DNA from: Chloroflexota bacterium
GTDB lineage: Bacteria > Chloroflexota > Limnocylindria > Limnocylindrales > CSP1-4
Direction of reading: 5' to 3'
Length of the DNA: 64,000 nt
NCBI GenBank assembly: GCA_019637815.1
Contig: JAHBUZ010000016.1
Span: 1 to 64,000 of the forward strand
The notes beneath the pieces are model-generated. The model ran no database searches. It saw only the letters and a program-made list of their open reading frames with translations, and was not told the origin of the DNA. Below, in pieces: positions 51,417-60,265 of this stretch (position 1 is its first letter; every line of letters starts with the position of its first letter). The position numbers were made by a program, and so were the translations under genes.

Positions 51417-52337
51417 ATGCGACGCTTGCGACGCCTGACCGCCATCCTGACAGCCGCCGCGCTCGGTGCGCTCGCATCGCCCACGGTGCTGGCCCAGGAC
51501 GCGACGGGTCCCCAGGACGAACTCATCGAGGTCGCGCCCGGCGCCTATGCCTTCGTGGCCAGCAACTACGTCTCGCTCGTGGTCGTCACGGACGAGGGCG
51601 TCATCGTCACGGAGCCTGCCAGCCAGTTCGACACGGGCCGCGCGGCACGCCTCGAGGCCGCCGTCGGGGAGCTGACCGACCAGCCGGTGCGCTATGTCAT
51701 CTATAGCCACGACCACGCCGACCACTCGACGGGCGGTGACGTGTTCGCGGACACCGCGACCTTCATCTCCCATCGCGATGCGGCGCCCAAGCTCGCGGCG
51801 CGTGCCGAGGCCGTGACACCCGTGCCGGACCTCACGTTCAGCGACGCGATGACCCTGGAGCTCGGCGGCACCGTCCTGGAGCTGCGCTTCATGGGTCGCA
51901 ACCACTCGGACAACAGCATCGTGGTGCTCCTCCCGGAGGCGCGCGTGGCGCACGCGGTCGACTTCATCCCCATCGAGTCACTGCCCTTCCAGACGCTGCC
52001 TGACGCGTATCCGACCGAGTGGATCGAGTCGCTGCGGGCGGTCGAGGCCCTCGACTTCGACATCCTGGTCGCGGGTCACCCGCCGGTGACGGGCACGAAG
52101 GAGGACGTGGTCGAGATGCGCGGCTACCTGGAGGCGCTGGGCACGGCCGTGGAAGCATCACGGACAGCGGGTCATGCCGACGGGTCACCGGAGATGGTCG
52201 AGGCGGTCCGAGCTGCGCTCGAGCCGACCTACGGCACCTGGGCGAACTTCGACGCCTGGCTGCCCCTGAACATCGAGGGCCTCATCGCTGGCTGGGCGCG
52301 CGCGGACGCGGCAGCCGATCCCTCGCCCGCGCCCTGA
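51417..52337 (+). CDS. Secreted metallo-beta-lactamase-fold hydrolase
   Basis: This 306-residue MBL-fold protein has a signal peptide (about residues 1-27, LTAAALGALASPTVLAQ). The zinc motif HxHxDH is present in YSHDHADHSTGGDVF, with later ligands GRNHSDNS, and AHAVDFIP and LVAGHPPVTG. The fold is a two-zinc hydrolase; possible activities include lactonase or beta-lactamase, which cannot be decided. A GAGGAGG site lies before ATG 51417. A 9-bp hairpin lies about 45 bases after the stop. Confidence 0.9.
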   Translation: MRRLRRLTAILTAAALGALASPTVLAQDATGPQDELIEVAPGAYAFVASNYVSLVVVTDEGVIVTEPASQFDTGRAARLEAAVGELTDQPVRYVIYSHDHADHSTGGDVFADTATFISHRDAAPKLAARAEAVTPVPDLTFSDAMTLELGGTVLELRFMGRNHSDNSIVVLLPEARVAHAVDFIPIESLPFQTLPDAYPTEWIESLRAVEALDFDILVAGHPPVTGTKEDVVEMRGYLEALGTAVEASRTAGHADGSPEMVEAVRAALEPTYGTWANFDAWLPLNIEGLIAGWARADAAADPSPAP

Positions 52338-52380
52338 TCGGGTGCCGGTCACGTCCCGACCGGACATGACCGTGATCCCT

Positions 52381-52425
52381 GTGGCGGCGCCGGTCCCCGG
52401 ACGGCACCGGTCCCGACGCCGCCAC
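52381..52425 (+). terminator. Hairpin after the MBL-fold gene
   Basis: GTGGCGGCG (52381-52389) pairs with CGCCGCCAC (52417-52425), and an inner CCGGT/ACCGG pair (52390-52394 with 52406-52410) extends it. No T-run. Confidence 0.55.
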
Positions 52426-52453
52426 CCACACCGGTCACCACCAGACGACGTGC

Positions 52454-52459
52454 TACCGT
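52454..52459 (+). promoter_or_regulatory. -10 element for the DinB gene at 52467 (leaderless start)
   Basis: TACCGT ends seven bases before ATG 52467. No clear -35 is visible. Confidence 0.45.
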
Positions 52460-52466
52460 CCCGCGC

Positions 52467-52994
52467 ATGGACGGTCGACTGCTGCGGGACGCCTTCGCGC
52501 ACCACGTCTGGGCGACCCTCACCGTGCTCGACACCTGCGCCGAGCTCGATCCCATCCAGCTCGAGGCATCTGCGCCCGGGACCTTCGGGCCCATCGTCGA
52601 GACGCTGCGTCACCTGGTCTCCGCAGACACCTCGTACCTGTGGTTGCTCTCGGGCGGTGAGGTCGAGCCGATGGATGACGCGACCGAGGCGACCGCGGAC
52701 ATCGCCACCCTGCGCGCCACGATGGTCGCGGACGGGGAGGCGTGGATGCGCGTCCTCGACCGGGATCTCGACCCCGATCTGATCATCGTGCGGCATCGTG
52801 ATGACGGCTCGGAGGGGCACGCGGCGCTGGGCATCCGCCTCGCGCAGGTCATCCACCACGGCACCGACCATCGCAGCCAGGTCTGCACGGCGCTCACGAC
52901 GCTGGGTGTCACGCCGCCCGAGATCGATGTCTGGGACTACGCGCTCCGCCACGACCGCATGACCGACGTCCCGCCACCCGATCCCGCCGCCTGA
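52467..52994 (+). CDS. DinB/YfiT-like putative metalloenzyme
   Basis: This 175-residue four-helix-bundle protein of the DinB superfamily has metal-ligand histidines in TLRHLVSADTSYLW and VIHHGTDHRSQVCTAL. Some members are thiol S-transferases for bacillithiol or mycothiol. A leaderless start is likely. A second DinB-type gene on the other strand lies 87 bases away, tail to tail. The substrate is unknown. Confidence 0.85.
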   Translation: MDGRLLRDAFAHHVWATLTVLDTCAELDPIQLEASAPGTFGPIVETLRHLVSADTSYLWLLSGGEVEPMDDATEATADIATLRATMVADGEAWMRVLDRDLDPDLIIVRHRDDGSEGHAALGIRLAQVIHHGTDHRSQVCTALTTLGVTPPEIDVWDYALRHDRMTDVPPPDPAA

Positions 52995-53081
52995 GCCGCA
53001 CGGTCGGGATCCCGCGCGGCGGATCCCGCTACCTGAGCCGCCCCGCGGACCCAGCGCAGCGACCCTCGCACCCCGGGCCGC

Positions 53082-53588
53082 TCAGGGCCAGAGGTCGACC
53101 TGGCGCAGACCGGCGCGACCCAGGATCTCGTTCACCTCGGTGATGTGCGAGATGTCGTGGGCGAACACCCGCTGGATGACGAAGCCCCGCGTGTGGACCC
53201 ACTCGTCCGTGCCGAAGGTCCGTCGCACCACCTCGTCGAGCATGTCCATGGTCCAGGTGTCCAGCACCCGCTCCACGATGGCGAAGGTCGACGCCAGTGC
53301 CGCCATCAGCTGCGCCGCGTCCAGGACGTGTTCCAGGTCCTCATCGCCGGGGCAGGAGTAGAGCGCGTCCGGGAAGGGCGTGGTCTCGGCGCCGGGCTCC
53401 CCGAGGAAGCCGCACAGCCAGGAGACGCGCTGGCAGGCGAGATGGCCGATGGTGGCCCACAGCGGCCACCGTTCGGGCGTGGGCTGGATGGCCAGCTGCG
53501 CGGGGGTCAGCTCCGCTACGACATCGCGGAGCGCCTGGTCGATGACCGGCCAGGAGCTGTAGGCCGGACGGATGTGGGGACTGCGCAT
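53082..53588 (-). CDS. DinB/YfiT-like putative metalloenzyme, second gene
   Basis: This 168-residue DinB-superfamily protein is only distantly related to the convergent 52467 gene. His residues in LWATIGHLACQRVSWLCG and FAHDISHITEVNEIL are the likely metal ligands, in the expected helices 2 and 4. TATCGT on the minus strand ends seven bases before the ATG (leaderless start). The function is unknown. Confidence 0.82.
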   Translation of the reverse strand: MRSPHIRPAYSSWPVIDQALRDVVAELTPAQLAIQPTPERWPLWATIGHLACQRVSWLCGFLGEPGAETTPFPDALYSCPGDEDLEHVLDAAQLMAALASTFAIVERVLDTWTMDMLDEVVRRTFGTDEWVHTRGFVIQRVFAHDISHITEVNEILGRAGLRQVDLWP

Positions 53589-53595
53589 GCGCCCG

Positions 53596-53601
53596 ACGAT
53601 A
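53596..53601 (-). promoter_or_regulatory. -10 element for the DinB gene at 53588 (leaderless start)
   Basis: TATCGT on the minus strand, seven bases before the ATG. Confidence 0.5.
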
Positions 53602-53623
53602 CGACCCTGGGTGTCGATCGGTG

Positions 53624-54154
53624 TCAGGTTCCCGAGGGCCGGGACGGGTCGACCTGACGGTCGGGGTCCGCTTCGGGGACCCAGATGTTGTCGTGGCGCA
53701 GGTAGAACGCCTCGCGCTCCTCGTCCGACATCGCTGCCACGGACGGTCCTCCCTCGAAGTACGCCTCGCGAGGCGCCCCGGGTGCGAACAGGATGAGCAT
53801 GCTCGCGGGCTCCCCGGACACGTTCCGGAAGCCGTGGATGCCGCCCTCCGGCACGTACACGAAGTCCCCCGGCACGGCGTCGATCCAGCGCCGTCCGTCG
53901 AGGATGCGCACCGTGCCGGTCAGGACGTGGAACGCCTCGGACATGGTCCGATGGAAGTGCGGTCCGGGGCCACTCGGTTCCGGACCCATCTCCCAGCGGT
54001 AGAGGCCGTACCGCCCGCGGGTCGTCGCGCCCGTGGCGAGGTAATGGGCGCGGGTCCCGGTCGGGGATGTGAAGTCGGGTGGTGCCGAGATGGGCCGGAG
54101 GGTGGCGCTCGTCTCGCCGCGGTCGCCCAGGTACACCGGGTCGGGATACGACAT
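53624..54154 (-). CDS. Cupin domain protein
   Basis: This 176-residue single-domain cupin has motif 1 GPHFHRTMSEAFHVLTG, which gives the His-His-Glu-His metal set, and motif 2 PGDFVYVPEGGIHGFRN. The C-terminal tail (EEREAFYLRHDNIWVPEADP) is polar. Cupins range from enzymes to sensors, so no specific activity can be assigned. The ATG 54154 is set by GATACT six bases upstream on the minus strand. The frame extends much further, over the EamA gene's shadow. Confidence 0.85.
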   Translation of the reverse strand: MSYPDPVYLGDRGETSATLRPISAPPDFTSPTGTRAHYLATGATTRGRYGLYRWEMGPEPSGPGPHFHRTMSEAFHVLTGTVRILDGRRWIDAVPGDFVYVPEGGIHGFRNVSGEPASMLILFAPGAPREAYFEGGPSVAAMSDEEREAFYLRHDNIWVPEADPDRQVDPSRPSGT

Positions 54155-54160
54155 CGTCCG

Positions 54161-54166
54161 AGTATC
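54161..54166 (-). promoter_or_regulatory. -10 element for the cupin gene (leaderless start)
   Basis: GATACT on the minus strand, six bases before ATG 54154. Confidence 0.5.
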
Positions 54167-54210
54167 GGTCGATCGTCGAGGTGGCTCGGCGTGTGACCGG
54201 TGGCTCGGCG

Positions 54211-55149
54211 TCAGTCGGCGCTCCGCGCGGGGAGCGTCACGCGCCCGGGTCGTCGCCACACCTGGGCACCGATGACCCCGACGGTCACGATGATCATGCC
54301 CAGCCACTGGACGGGCGCCGGGGCCTCGCCCAGGAAGACCCAGGCGAGCGCGGCGATCTGGAGCAGCATCAGGTTGTTGATCGCTGCGGACTCGGTCGCG
54401 GACAGGTGCCGCAGGCTCTCGTTCCACCAGGTGAACGCCATCGCGGTGTTCACGACCGCCATCCACACGATGATCGCCCAGCCGGTCGGATCGAGGTGCG
54501 GCGGCCCCTCCACGACCCACGCGATCGCCACCAGGGTGACCGCCCCGATGAGCATGCTGATGGTCGTCACGACCCGGGGCGACACCCGACTGCTCCGGTT
54601 GACGGCTCGTCCCAGGAGCGCGCTCACGACGTTCGCGATCAGGGCGACGGCTGCCGCCAGCATGCCGACCAGCGTGGCGCCCAGGCCATCGGACAGGTAG
54701 AGCGCCGCCCCGACCACGATGGCGATGGTGGCCGCGACCTGGACCGCGGTCGGTGGCTCGCCGAGCAGCGCGCGTGAGACCAGCGCGACCAGCAGCGGGG
54801 TCGCCGCGAGCACCAGGCTCGTCGTGGCTGCCGGCTGGGAGACGAGCGCGATCATCTGCGCGCCCTGGGTGACGGTGATGAACATGAGGCCCAGGATCGC
54901 CAGGCCGGCCAGCTGTCGTCGGTCGAGACGTGCCGGCTGGGAGCGTTCGGCCGGCAACGCGGCGACGACGGCGACCAGCACCAGGCCACCCAGGAGGTAG
55001 CGGATGCCGGCACCCAGGAGGGGCGTCATGCCGTGGTCCTCGATGGCCCAGCGGACCAGGATCCAGGAGGAGCTCCACAGCACGGTGACCACGACCGCCA
55101 GCAGGATCGCCCGGCGATGCGCCACGTGGTCATGGCTCGTCGTGGACAT
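54211..55149 (-). CDS. EamA family transporter (drug/metabolite transporter superfamily)
   Basis: This 312-residue membrane protein has ten hydrophobic segments arranged as two EamA repeats (first repeat WSSSWILVRWAIEDHGMTPL, second around NVVSALLGRAVNRSSRVSPR). Proteins of this family export amino acids, nucleotide sugars or drugs. The substrate is unknown. TACGAT on the minus strand ends seven bases before the ATG (leaderless). It is on the same strand as the cupin gene but with a separate promoter. Confidence 0.9.
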   Translation of the reverse strand: MSTTSHDHVAHRRAILLAVVVTVLWSSSWILVRWAIEDHGMTPLLGAGIRYLLGGLVLVAVVAALPAERSQPARLDRRQLAGLAILGLMFITVTQGAQMIALVSQPAATTSLVLAATPLLVALVSRALLGEPPTAVQVAATIAIVVGAALYLSDGLGATLVGMLAAAVALIANVVSALLGRAVNRSSRVSPRVVTTISMLIGAVTLVAIAWVVEGPPHLDPTGWAIIVWMAVVNTAMAFTWWNESLRHLSATESAAINNLMLLQIAALAWVFLGEAPAPVQWLGMIIVTVGVIGAQVWRRPGRVTLPARSAD

Positions 55150-55156
55150 CGTGTCG

Positions 55157-55162
55157 ATCGTA
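55157..55162 (-). promoter_or_regulatory. -10 element for the EamA gene (leaderless start)
   Basis: TACGAT on the minus strand, seven bases before ATG 55149. Confidence 0.5.
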
Positions 55163-55213
55163 GCGGGCCCGCCGGGTGACGACGCAGCGGTGCGCGCATC
55201 GCAGGAGCTTCAC

Positions 55214-55276
55214 GGCCGCCGGGGCCGCCGGGGCCGCCGGGGCCGCCGGGGCCGCCGGGGCCGCCGGGGCCGCCGG
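55214..55276. repeat. 9-bp microsatellite, seven copies of GGCCGCCGG
   Basis: Seven perfect copies of GGCCGCCGG lie in tandem, followed by two degenerate AGACCGCCGG-like copies to about 55295. The array sits between the EamA and hypothetical genes and is likely to vary in length. No gene runs through it convincingly. Confidence 0.9.
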
Positions 55277-55387
55277 AGACCGCCGGAGACCGCGCATGTG
55301 CCCGGGCGCCCGCCACTGCCACGCGCCGACGGGACCTGCCTGCCCCGAACGTGACCTTCGGCCCTACCGGCCGTCCGGCCCGGCCGA

Positions 55388-55393
55388 CACGAT
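55388..55393 (+). promoter_or_regulatory. -10-like element for the gene at 55400
   Basis: CACGAT ends six bases before ATG 55400, the same spacing and hexamer as for the helicase gene at 31835. The first base departs from TANNNT. Confidence 0.35.
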
Positions 55394-55399
55394 GGGGCC

Positions 55400-56203
55400 A
55401 TGAACGACGTCGTCACGGGCGACCGGGCCACCGCCCTCACCGAGATCGTGGCCCGACCGGACGTTCCGCTCACCCCGGATCATGCCGCCGAGGTCCTGGG
55501 CGACCTGGGGTTCCTGGTGGTGCCCTCGGTGCCCGGTCGTGCCACCAGGGCATACCTGCTGGTCGCCCTTCGGGACCGCCCGACGTTCGCCCACTACGAC
55601 CCGGAGTCGGTGCTCCTGTGGACCCACGAAGGGCTCCACGATGCGCCCACGGTCCTCGATCGCACCACGCCCCTGCCATTCCGTACCCGGTTCTCGTGGG
55701 GAGCCGTGCGCATCTCCGATCGGGTGGGTGCCACCAACGAGTACCTCGCGTTCGGTGGCGACATCCACATGGCACGCGTCGACGGGATGCGGGTCGTGGT
55801 CATCGCCACGCCCGGACCCATGCTCCGGCGCGGCGGCCACTCCCAGGGCTGGGATGCCGGGGCGGCGCATCTCGATGGCTACTTCGCGCGGCTCCGGGCG
55901 CACATCGGTGATGACCGGGACCTGGAGTCGCTGGTCGTCACGATGCCGCCGCGCGCCCGGTATGCGGGCTATCTCACCGGCGCCATCGGCGGTTTCGCGG
56001 AATCACCGACGCTGGCCGCGGACCGGCACCAGGATCTGCGTCACCTGCGGGCGGAGGCCGACCGGATCCGCCACGATCACCCGACCGACTGGGCAGCCGG
56101 TCTGCGGCTCCTGGACGCGCTCCACGGACCCGACCCCGACACAGGGGCGACCGCGGACGATCAGGACAGCCTGATCGGGGCCCCGGACGCGCTGCTGGTG
56201 TAG
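55400..56203 (+). CDS. Hypothetical protein, 267 residues
   Basis: This soluble protein has a mixed alpha/beta pattern. It starts MNDVVTGDRATALTEIVARP and contains GATNEYLAFGGDIHMARVDG and a His/Asp-rich C-terminal segment (ADRHQDLRHLRAEADRIRHD). No family was recognised. A possible leaderless start is CACGAT six bases before the ATG. The last 43 bases overlap the end of the convergent Gfo gene. Confidence 0.65.
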   Translation: MNDVVTGDRATALTEIVARPDVPLTPDHAAEVLGDLGFLVVPSVPGRATRAYLLVALRDRPTFAHYDPESVLLWTHEGLHDAPTVLDRTTPLPFRTRFSWGAVRISDRVGATNEYLAFGGDIHMARVDGMRVVVIATPGPMLRRGGHSQGWDAGAAHLDGYFARLRAHIGDDRDLESLVVTMPPRARYAGYLTGAIGGFAESPTLAADRHQDLRHLRAEADRIRHDHPTDWAAGLRLLDALHGPDPDTGATADDQDSLIGAPDALLV

Positions 56204-57201
56204 CTCGCCAGGGCCAGGCGCACCGCCTCGCGACCGTCCTCGCCGGTGCAGGGGACCGGACGTTCGCCCCGGATGGCGGCCACGAACGCCGCCACGGCAC
56301 GCGTGTGGTCGGTGCCTGCGGGCGTGGTCCAGGTGGTGGCGATCGTGCTGTCCCAGGTCAGGTCACCCGGCTCCCGTCGCGTGTGACGCAACCGGGGCGG
56401 GCCACCACGCTCCGTGTACTCGAGCGTGCCCGCGGTGCCATCGACGAGGAACGACTGGTCCCAGCCGGTGCTCGTCCAGGCGGTCTCGATGGAGCCGAGC
56501 GCGCCACTCCCGAAGCGCAGGCTCACCGCCGCGGTGTCCTCCACTTCCGCCTCGAACTTGAGGGTCGCGACCCGCGCGAACACCTCGTCCACGTCACCAG
56601 CGAGGAAGCGCGCCAGGTCGAACAGGTGGCAGCCGTTGTCGAGGAGCGTGCCGCCACCCGCCAGCGCCGCGGTCCGGAAGCCGAACGGCACCTCCGGCAG
56701 GCCGGCCCAGTCGTGTGCCTGGCGTAGCCGCACGAACGTGATCCGCCCCAGCTCCCCCGAGGCGATGATGGCGTGCATCCGCTCCACCGACGGGTTGGAC
56801 CGGAGGTGATGGTCGACCTGGAGCAGCACGCCGGCATCGCGGCACGCGTCGATCATCGCGTCCGCCTCCGCGAGCGACAGCGAGATCGGCTTCTCGCACA
56901 GGACATGGAGACCTGCCGCGGCCGCGGCGATGGTCGCGGGCGCATGGGCGGCGTTCGGCGTACACACGGACACGGCATCCAGACCGGGGAGGGCGAGCAG
57001 CTCGCCGACCTCCGTGAAGGTCCGCTCGACGCGCCACTCGAGCGAGCGCCGGGCGAGCACCGCAGCGTCGATGTCCACGAGGCCCACGATCTCGGCGCCA
57101 GCCGCCTGGTAGCCCTCGACGTGGTTCCGGGCGATGTTGCCGGAGCCGATGATGCCGACCCGGACCGGCCGGTCCGGGGGCACGAAGCGCGTGGGGGTCA
57201 C
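56161..57201 (-). CDS. Gfo/Idh/MocA family oxidoreductase
   Basis: This 346-residue NAD(P)-dependent dehydrogenase acts on a sugar or inositol. The nucleotide loop is [18 protein letters not shown]; the catalytic Lys and Pro lie in [15 protein letters not shown], and [15 protein letters not shown] holds the active-site His. GTG 57201 overlaps the thuA-like gene by four bases; homology starts there. Together with the ThuA-like protein it forms a two-gene unit similar to thuAB of disaccharide use. Its end overlaps the 55400 gene by 43 bases. Confidence 0.9.
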   Translation of the reverse strand: MTPTRFVPPDRPVRVGIIGSGNIARNHVEGYQAAGAEIVGLVDIDAAVLARRSLEWRVERTFTEVGELLALPGLDAVSVCTPNAAHAPATIAAAAAGLHVLCEKPISLSLAEADAMIDACRDAGVLLQVDHHLRSNPSVERMHAIIASGELGRITFVRLRQAHDWAGLPEVPFGFRTAALAGGGTLLDNGCHLFDLARFLAGDVDEVFARVATLKFEAEVEDTAAVSLRFGSGALGSIETAWTSTGWDQSFLVDGTAGTLEYTERGGPPRLRHTRREPGDLTWDSTIATTWTTPAGTDHTRAVAAFVAAIRGERPVPCTGEDGREAVRLALASYTSSASGAPIRLS

Positions 57202-57947
57202 GCGTCGCCCGTCGACGGAGCGGTGCGTGGCTCGCGGGGCTGCGCGTTGAGCGAGGTCGGTGCCGCACCCCGGATCCGGGGCGCCGCCCACCGACACGCG
57301 TTGCCGATGATGCGCTGGATGTCCGGATGGTGGTACGTGGGATGGGTCTCGTGACCGGGCTGGAGATACACGATCCGACCTGCGCCGCGCGTCCAGGTGC
57401 ACAGGCTCCGGAACACCTCGCCGCCCGGGAACCAGCCGATCATCAGCAGCTCGTCCGGGTCCGGGATCGCGAACGGCTCGCCGTACATCTCCTCCTCGGC
57501 GAGCTCCACCGCGTCCCCGATGCCGGCCAGCACCGGATGGTCCGGTCGCAGGTTCCAGAGCCGCTCGTGCTCCCCCGATTCGCGCCAGCGGAGGCTGCAC
57601 GTCGTGCCCATGAGCCGCCGGAAGATGCGCGACTCATGACCCGAGTGGAGGACCACCAGGCCCATGCCGCCGAGCACCGCCGCCTGGACCCGGTCGACGA
57701 CGGCATCGGCCACCTGGTCGTGGGCGACGTGGCCCCACCACACCAGCGTGTCCGTCGCGGCGAGCACCGCATCGGTCAGCCCGTGCTCGGGGTCCGCGAG
57801 GGTCGCGGTGCGGACCTCCAGGCCGTCCATCGCTCCCAGCGCGGCCGCGATGGCTCCGTGGATCCCGTCGGGATAGATGGCGGCGACGGCCGGCTCCGTG
57901 CGCTCGTGGATGTGCTCGTTCCAGATGGTGACGCGGACCTGCTCCAT
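57198..57947 (-). CDS. ThuA-like domain protein
   Basis: This 249-residue protein of the ThuA (trehalose utilisation) family has a glutamine-amidotransferase-like fold. It shows [58 protein letters not shown] and [20 protein letters not shown]. It is co-transcribed with the downstream oxidoreductase gene. TATCGT on the minus strand ends seven bases before the ATG (leaderless). ThuA enzymes act in 3-keto-disaccharide metabolism in rhizobia; the role here is inference. Confidence 0.88.
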   Translation of the reverse strand: MEQVRVTIWNEHIHERTEPAVAAIYPDGIHGAIAAALGAMDGLEVRTATLADPEHGLTDAVLAATDTLVWWGHVAHDQVADAVVDRVQAAVLGGMGLVVLHSGHESRIFRRLMGTTCSLRWRESGEHERLWNLRPDHPVLAGIGDAVELAEEEMYGEPFAIPDPDELLMIGWFPGGEVFRSLCTWTRGAGRIVYLQPGHETHPTYHHPDIQRIIGNACRWAAPRIRGAAPTSLNAQPREPRTAPSTGDA

Positions 57948-57954
57948 GCCCCCG

Positions 57955-57960
57955 ACGATA
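57955..57960 (-). promoter_or_regulatory. -10 element for the ThuA-like gene (leaderless start)
   Basis: TATCGT on the minus strand, seven bases before ATG 57947. Confidence 0.5.
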
Positions 57961-58021
57961 CGCGGATCGCCCGTCGGACGCGGTGCCCGGGTCGCCTCGG
58001 CCCCGGACCCTGCCGGTGCGC

Positions 58022-59227
58022 TCAGGGGACGGGTGGTGTCAGGTCGCACAGGCTCGCCGGATCGCTGCTGTTCCCCCGGTTCCGGTCGAACGCGTTGCCG
58101 CTCGACCCGCTCACCACGTACGCGGACTCGCCCTTGCAGTCATGGAGGGCGCCGTTCGCGGACGAGCGGAAGTCGTTGTCACGGACGTCCACGCCCGTGG
58201 TCCGCTGGGCGTCGGTCCCACCACTGATGCCGCTGATGTAGAAGCCATGGAGCGTGGCGCCCGAGCTGGTGTTGCCGTAGGCGACCACACCGTCGCCATC
58301 GAGCAGCTGGAGGCCGACCTGGCCGCCGTGGATCGCGTTGTCGCGGATCGTGCCGCCCTTGACGTTGCGCGCCTCGATACCCGACGCGAACGTCGTGACG
58401 TCCATGTCCCGGACCACGCTGGTGGCCGCTGCCTGGTGGAGTCGGACACCCGCGGCGGCGTACCCGGCCAGACCCACGAGCGAGCCGTCCCGGATGACAC
58501 CACGGGCGCCTGCCGACACGAGGACGGCGGCTCCACCCGCGGGCTTGGGGCTGATGCCGCTGTGCGCGAACGTCACGTCCACGTTCCGGACGGTCACGTT
58601 GGTGCCGGCGCCCGAAGCCTGGAGCCCGACCTCGCGGTAGTCCTTGATGACGGAGTCGCGGACCGTGCCGGTGGTGCCATCCGCGAGGATGACGCCGCTC
58701 GCGACGCCGCAGAAGGGGCCCGAGCCGGTCGGTCGGATGTCCACGTTCCGGACCTGGATGCCGGTCGCGCCCGTCGCGCGGATGCCGTTGGACCACGAGC
58801 AGAAGCTGTGGCTGCTGGCGCGGATGGGTCGCAGCTTGAGGTCGCGGATGGTGACGCCGGCCACGCCCTGGACGCTGATGAGCGTGGTCGCGCTCCCGGA
58901 GAACTCGCTGACCGCCTTGATCACGGGCAGCGTCGAGGTCGCCGCGCGCAGCACCAGGCCCTTCCGGGCGCCGCTGATGGTGACCTTGCCCACGTATGTG
59001 CCCGGACAGATCTTGATGACGTCGTTCGCATCGGCCGCCTTGACCGCCTTCTGGATCGTCTTCGCGGCGGACTTGGTACCGCTGCAGCTGCTCGGACCGG
59101 CCTTGCCGTCGTCATCGACCCAGCGGGTCGTGACGCCCGCGGCGCTCACGGGGACAGCGAGCATGCCGACGGCGAGGCTCGCGAGGACGAGGCCGCTGGC
59201 GGCACGGGACACCATGGATCGGGTCAT
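58022..59227 (-). CDS. Secreted right-handed beta-helix repeat protein
   Basis: This 401-residue protein has a signal peptide (about residues 1-30, ending AVPVSAAG). The rest is a run of short beta-strand repeats typical of parallel beta-helix proteins ([70 protein letters not shown]). Many such proteins are polysaccharide lyases or adhesins. No active site is obvious, and a few Cys are spread along it. An AGGAGACGACC site precedes the ATG. Confidence 0.85.
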   Translation of the reverse strand: MTRSMVSRAASGLVLASLAVGMLAVPVSAAGVTTRWVDDDGKAGPSSCSGTKSAAKTIQKAVKAADANDVIKICPGTYVGKVTISGARKGLVLRAATSTLPVIKAVSEFSGSATTLISVQGVAGVTIRDLKLRPIRASSHSFCSWSNGIRATGATGIQVRNVDIRPTGSGPFCGVASGVILADGTTGTVRDSVIKDYREVGLQASGAGTNVTVRNVDVTFAHSGISPKPAGGAAVLVSAGARGVIRDGSLVGLAGYAAAGVRLHQAAATSVVRDMDVTTFASGIEARNVKGGTIRDNAIHGGQVGLQLLDGDGVVAYGNTSSGATLHGFYISGISGGTDAQRTTGVDVRDNDFRSSANGALHDCKGESAYVVSGSSGNAFDRNRGNSSDPASLCDLTPPVP

Positions 59228-59375
59228 CTGGTCGTCTCCTGGGTGCCCGGGTCATGCGGCTCCGGGAACGCCGACAGGGGACCACGCCCCGATCGCGGTG
59301 TCCATCGGGCGATCGCCCGGGCTCGGGCAGGACGGATGACGTAGTCCGCGGCGGCCGCCCGGGGGGCTGCCAGGG

Positions 59376-60257
59376 TCAGACCGTCGCGGTGCCGCGCACG
59401 GGGTCGACATCCGAGCGGGAGCCACCTGCTCCCAGGATCCATGCCTCGATACGCTGGCGCTCCAGGGCGACGCTCCCCGCGAGCAGCGCGAAGCTGCCCC
59501 ACCACACGACGGGCATCGCGAGCAGCACCCCGATGGGCAGCAGCCATCGGATGTCCCGTCGCGCGGCCCACGCGATGACCAGCGCTGCCACCGGCAGACG
59601 GACCAGCAGCGGGATGGGCACCGAGCCGGGCACCGTGCTGGAGCCCGTGCTCGATCGGAGCAGGTCGATCCAGTCCCGCCACAGCTCCGGCGCCACCACG
59701 AACGAGACGGCCACGATGGCCAGGGTCGCCACGCCGGCCTCCACGAGGGCGCGCCACTCGCGGCGCACCGCGAACCACAGGAGCCCCACGGCGGGCGTCA
59801 CCTTCGTGAGCAGCGCGAGCGCCCACGCTCCCGGACGTCGGAACCCGACCACGACCATCGCCGCCAGCAGGATCGTGATGTTGCCGCCCCACAGCTCCGG
59901 GAAGGTGAGCACGATGAGCGGGCCGAACAGGAGGGGGCCGGACAGCCAGCGCAGGACCAGCAGCAGGAGCACGGTCCAGATGCACACGAACACCGGCCAC
60001 GGCAGGACCCGGAGCGGCGTCAGGGCCTGGAGGAACGCGGGAGAGTAGAGGTAGGCGCTCTCATGGCCCACGGAGCCCGGCTGGTAGGGTGCGTCCCTCG
60101 GCACCGCCCAGTAGGCGCGCGCATCCTGGGCCGGCCCCAGCGCATCCGGCTCGAACGGCTCCGCGGTCACGGTCATCACGATCACGAGCGCGACCGAGAG
60201 GACCACCCCGCAGGCGACCAGCACCCGGCGCCACAGGAGCATCCGGGGGCCGGTCAC
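59376..60257 (-). CDS. Glycosyltransferase family 87-like (DUF2029) membrane protein
   Basis: This 293-residue integral membrane protein with about eight hydrophobic segments has DUF2029-like features: QDARAYWAVPRDAPYQPGSV, SAYLYSPAFLQALTPLRVLP, and LLTKVTPAVGLLWFAVRREW. Enzymes of this family use polyprenyl-phosphate mannose to modify lipoglycans. The start is GTG 60257, or ATG 60242 five codons later. It is eight bases behind the phosphofructokinase stop and probably co-transcribed with it. Confidence 0.8.
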   Translation of the reverse strand: MTGPRMLLWRRVLVACGVVLSVALVIVMTVTAEPFEPDALGPAQDARAYWAVPRDAPYQPGSVGHESAYLYSPAFLQALTPLRVLPWPVFVCIWTVLLLLVLRWLSGPLLFGPLIVLTFPELWGGNITILLAAMVVVGFRRPGAWALALLTKVTPAVGLLWFAVRREWRALVEAGVATLAIVAVSFVVAPELWRDWIDLLRSSTGSSTVPGSVPIPLLVRLPVAALVIAWAARRDIRWLLPIGVLLAMPVVWWGSFALLAGSVALERQRIEAWILGAGGSRSDVDPVRGTATV

Positions 60258-60265
60258 GGGCGCGA

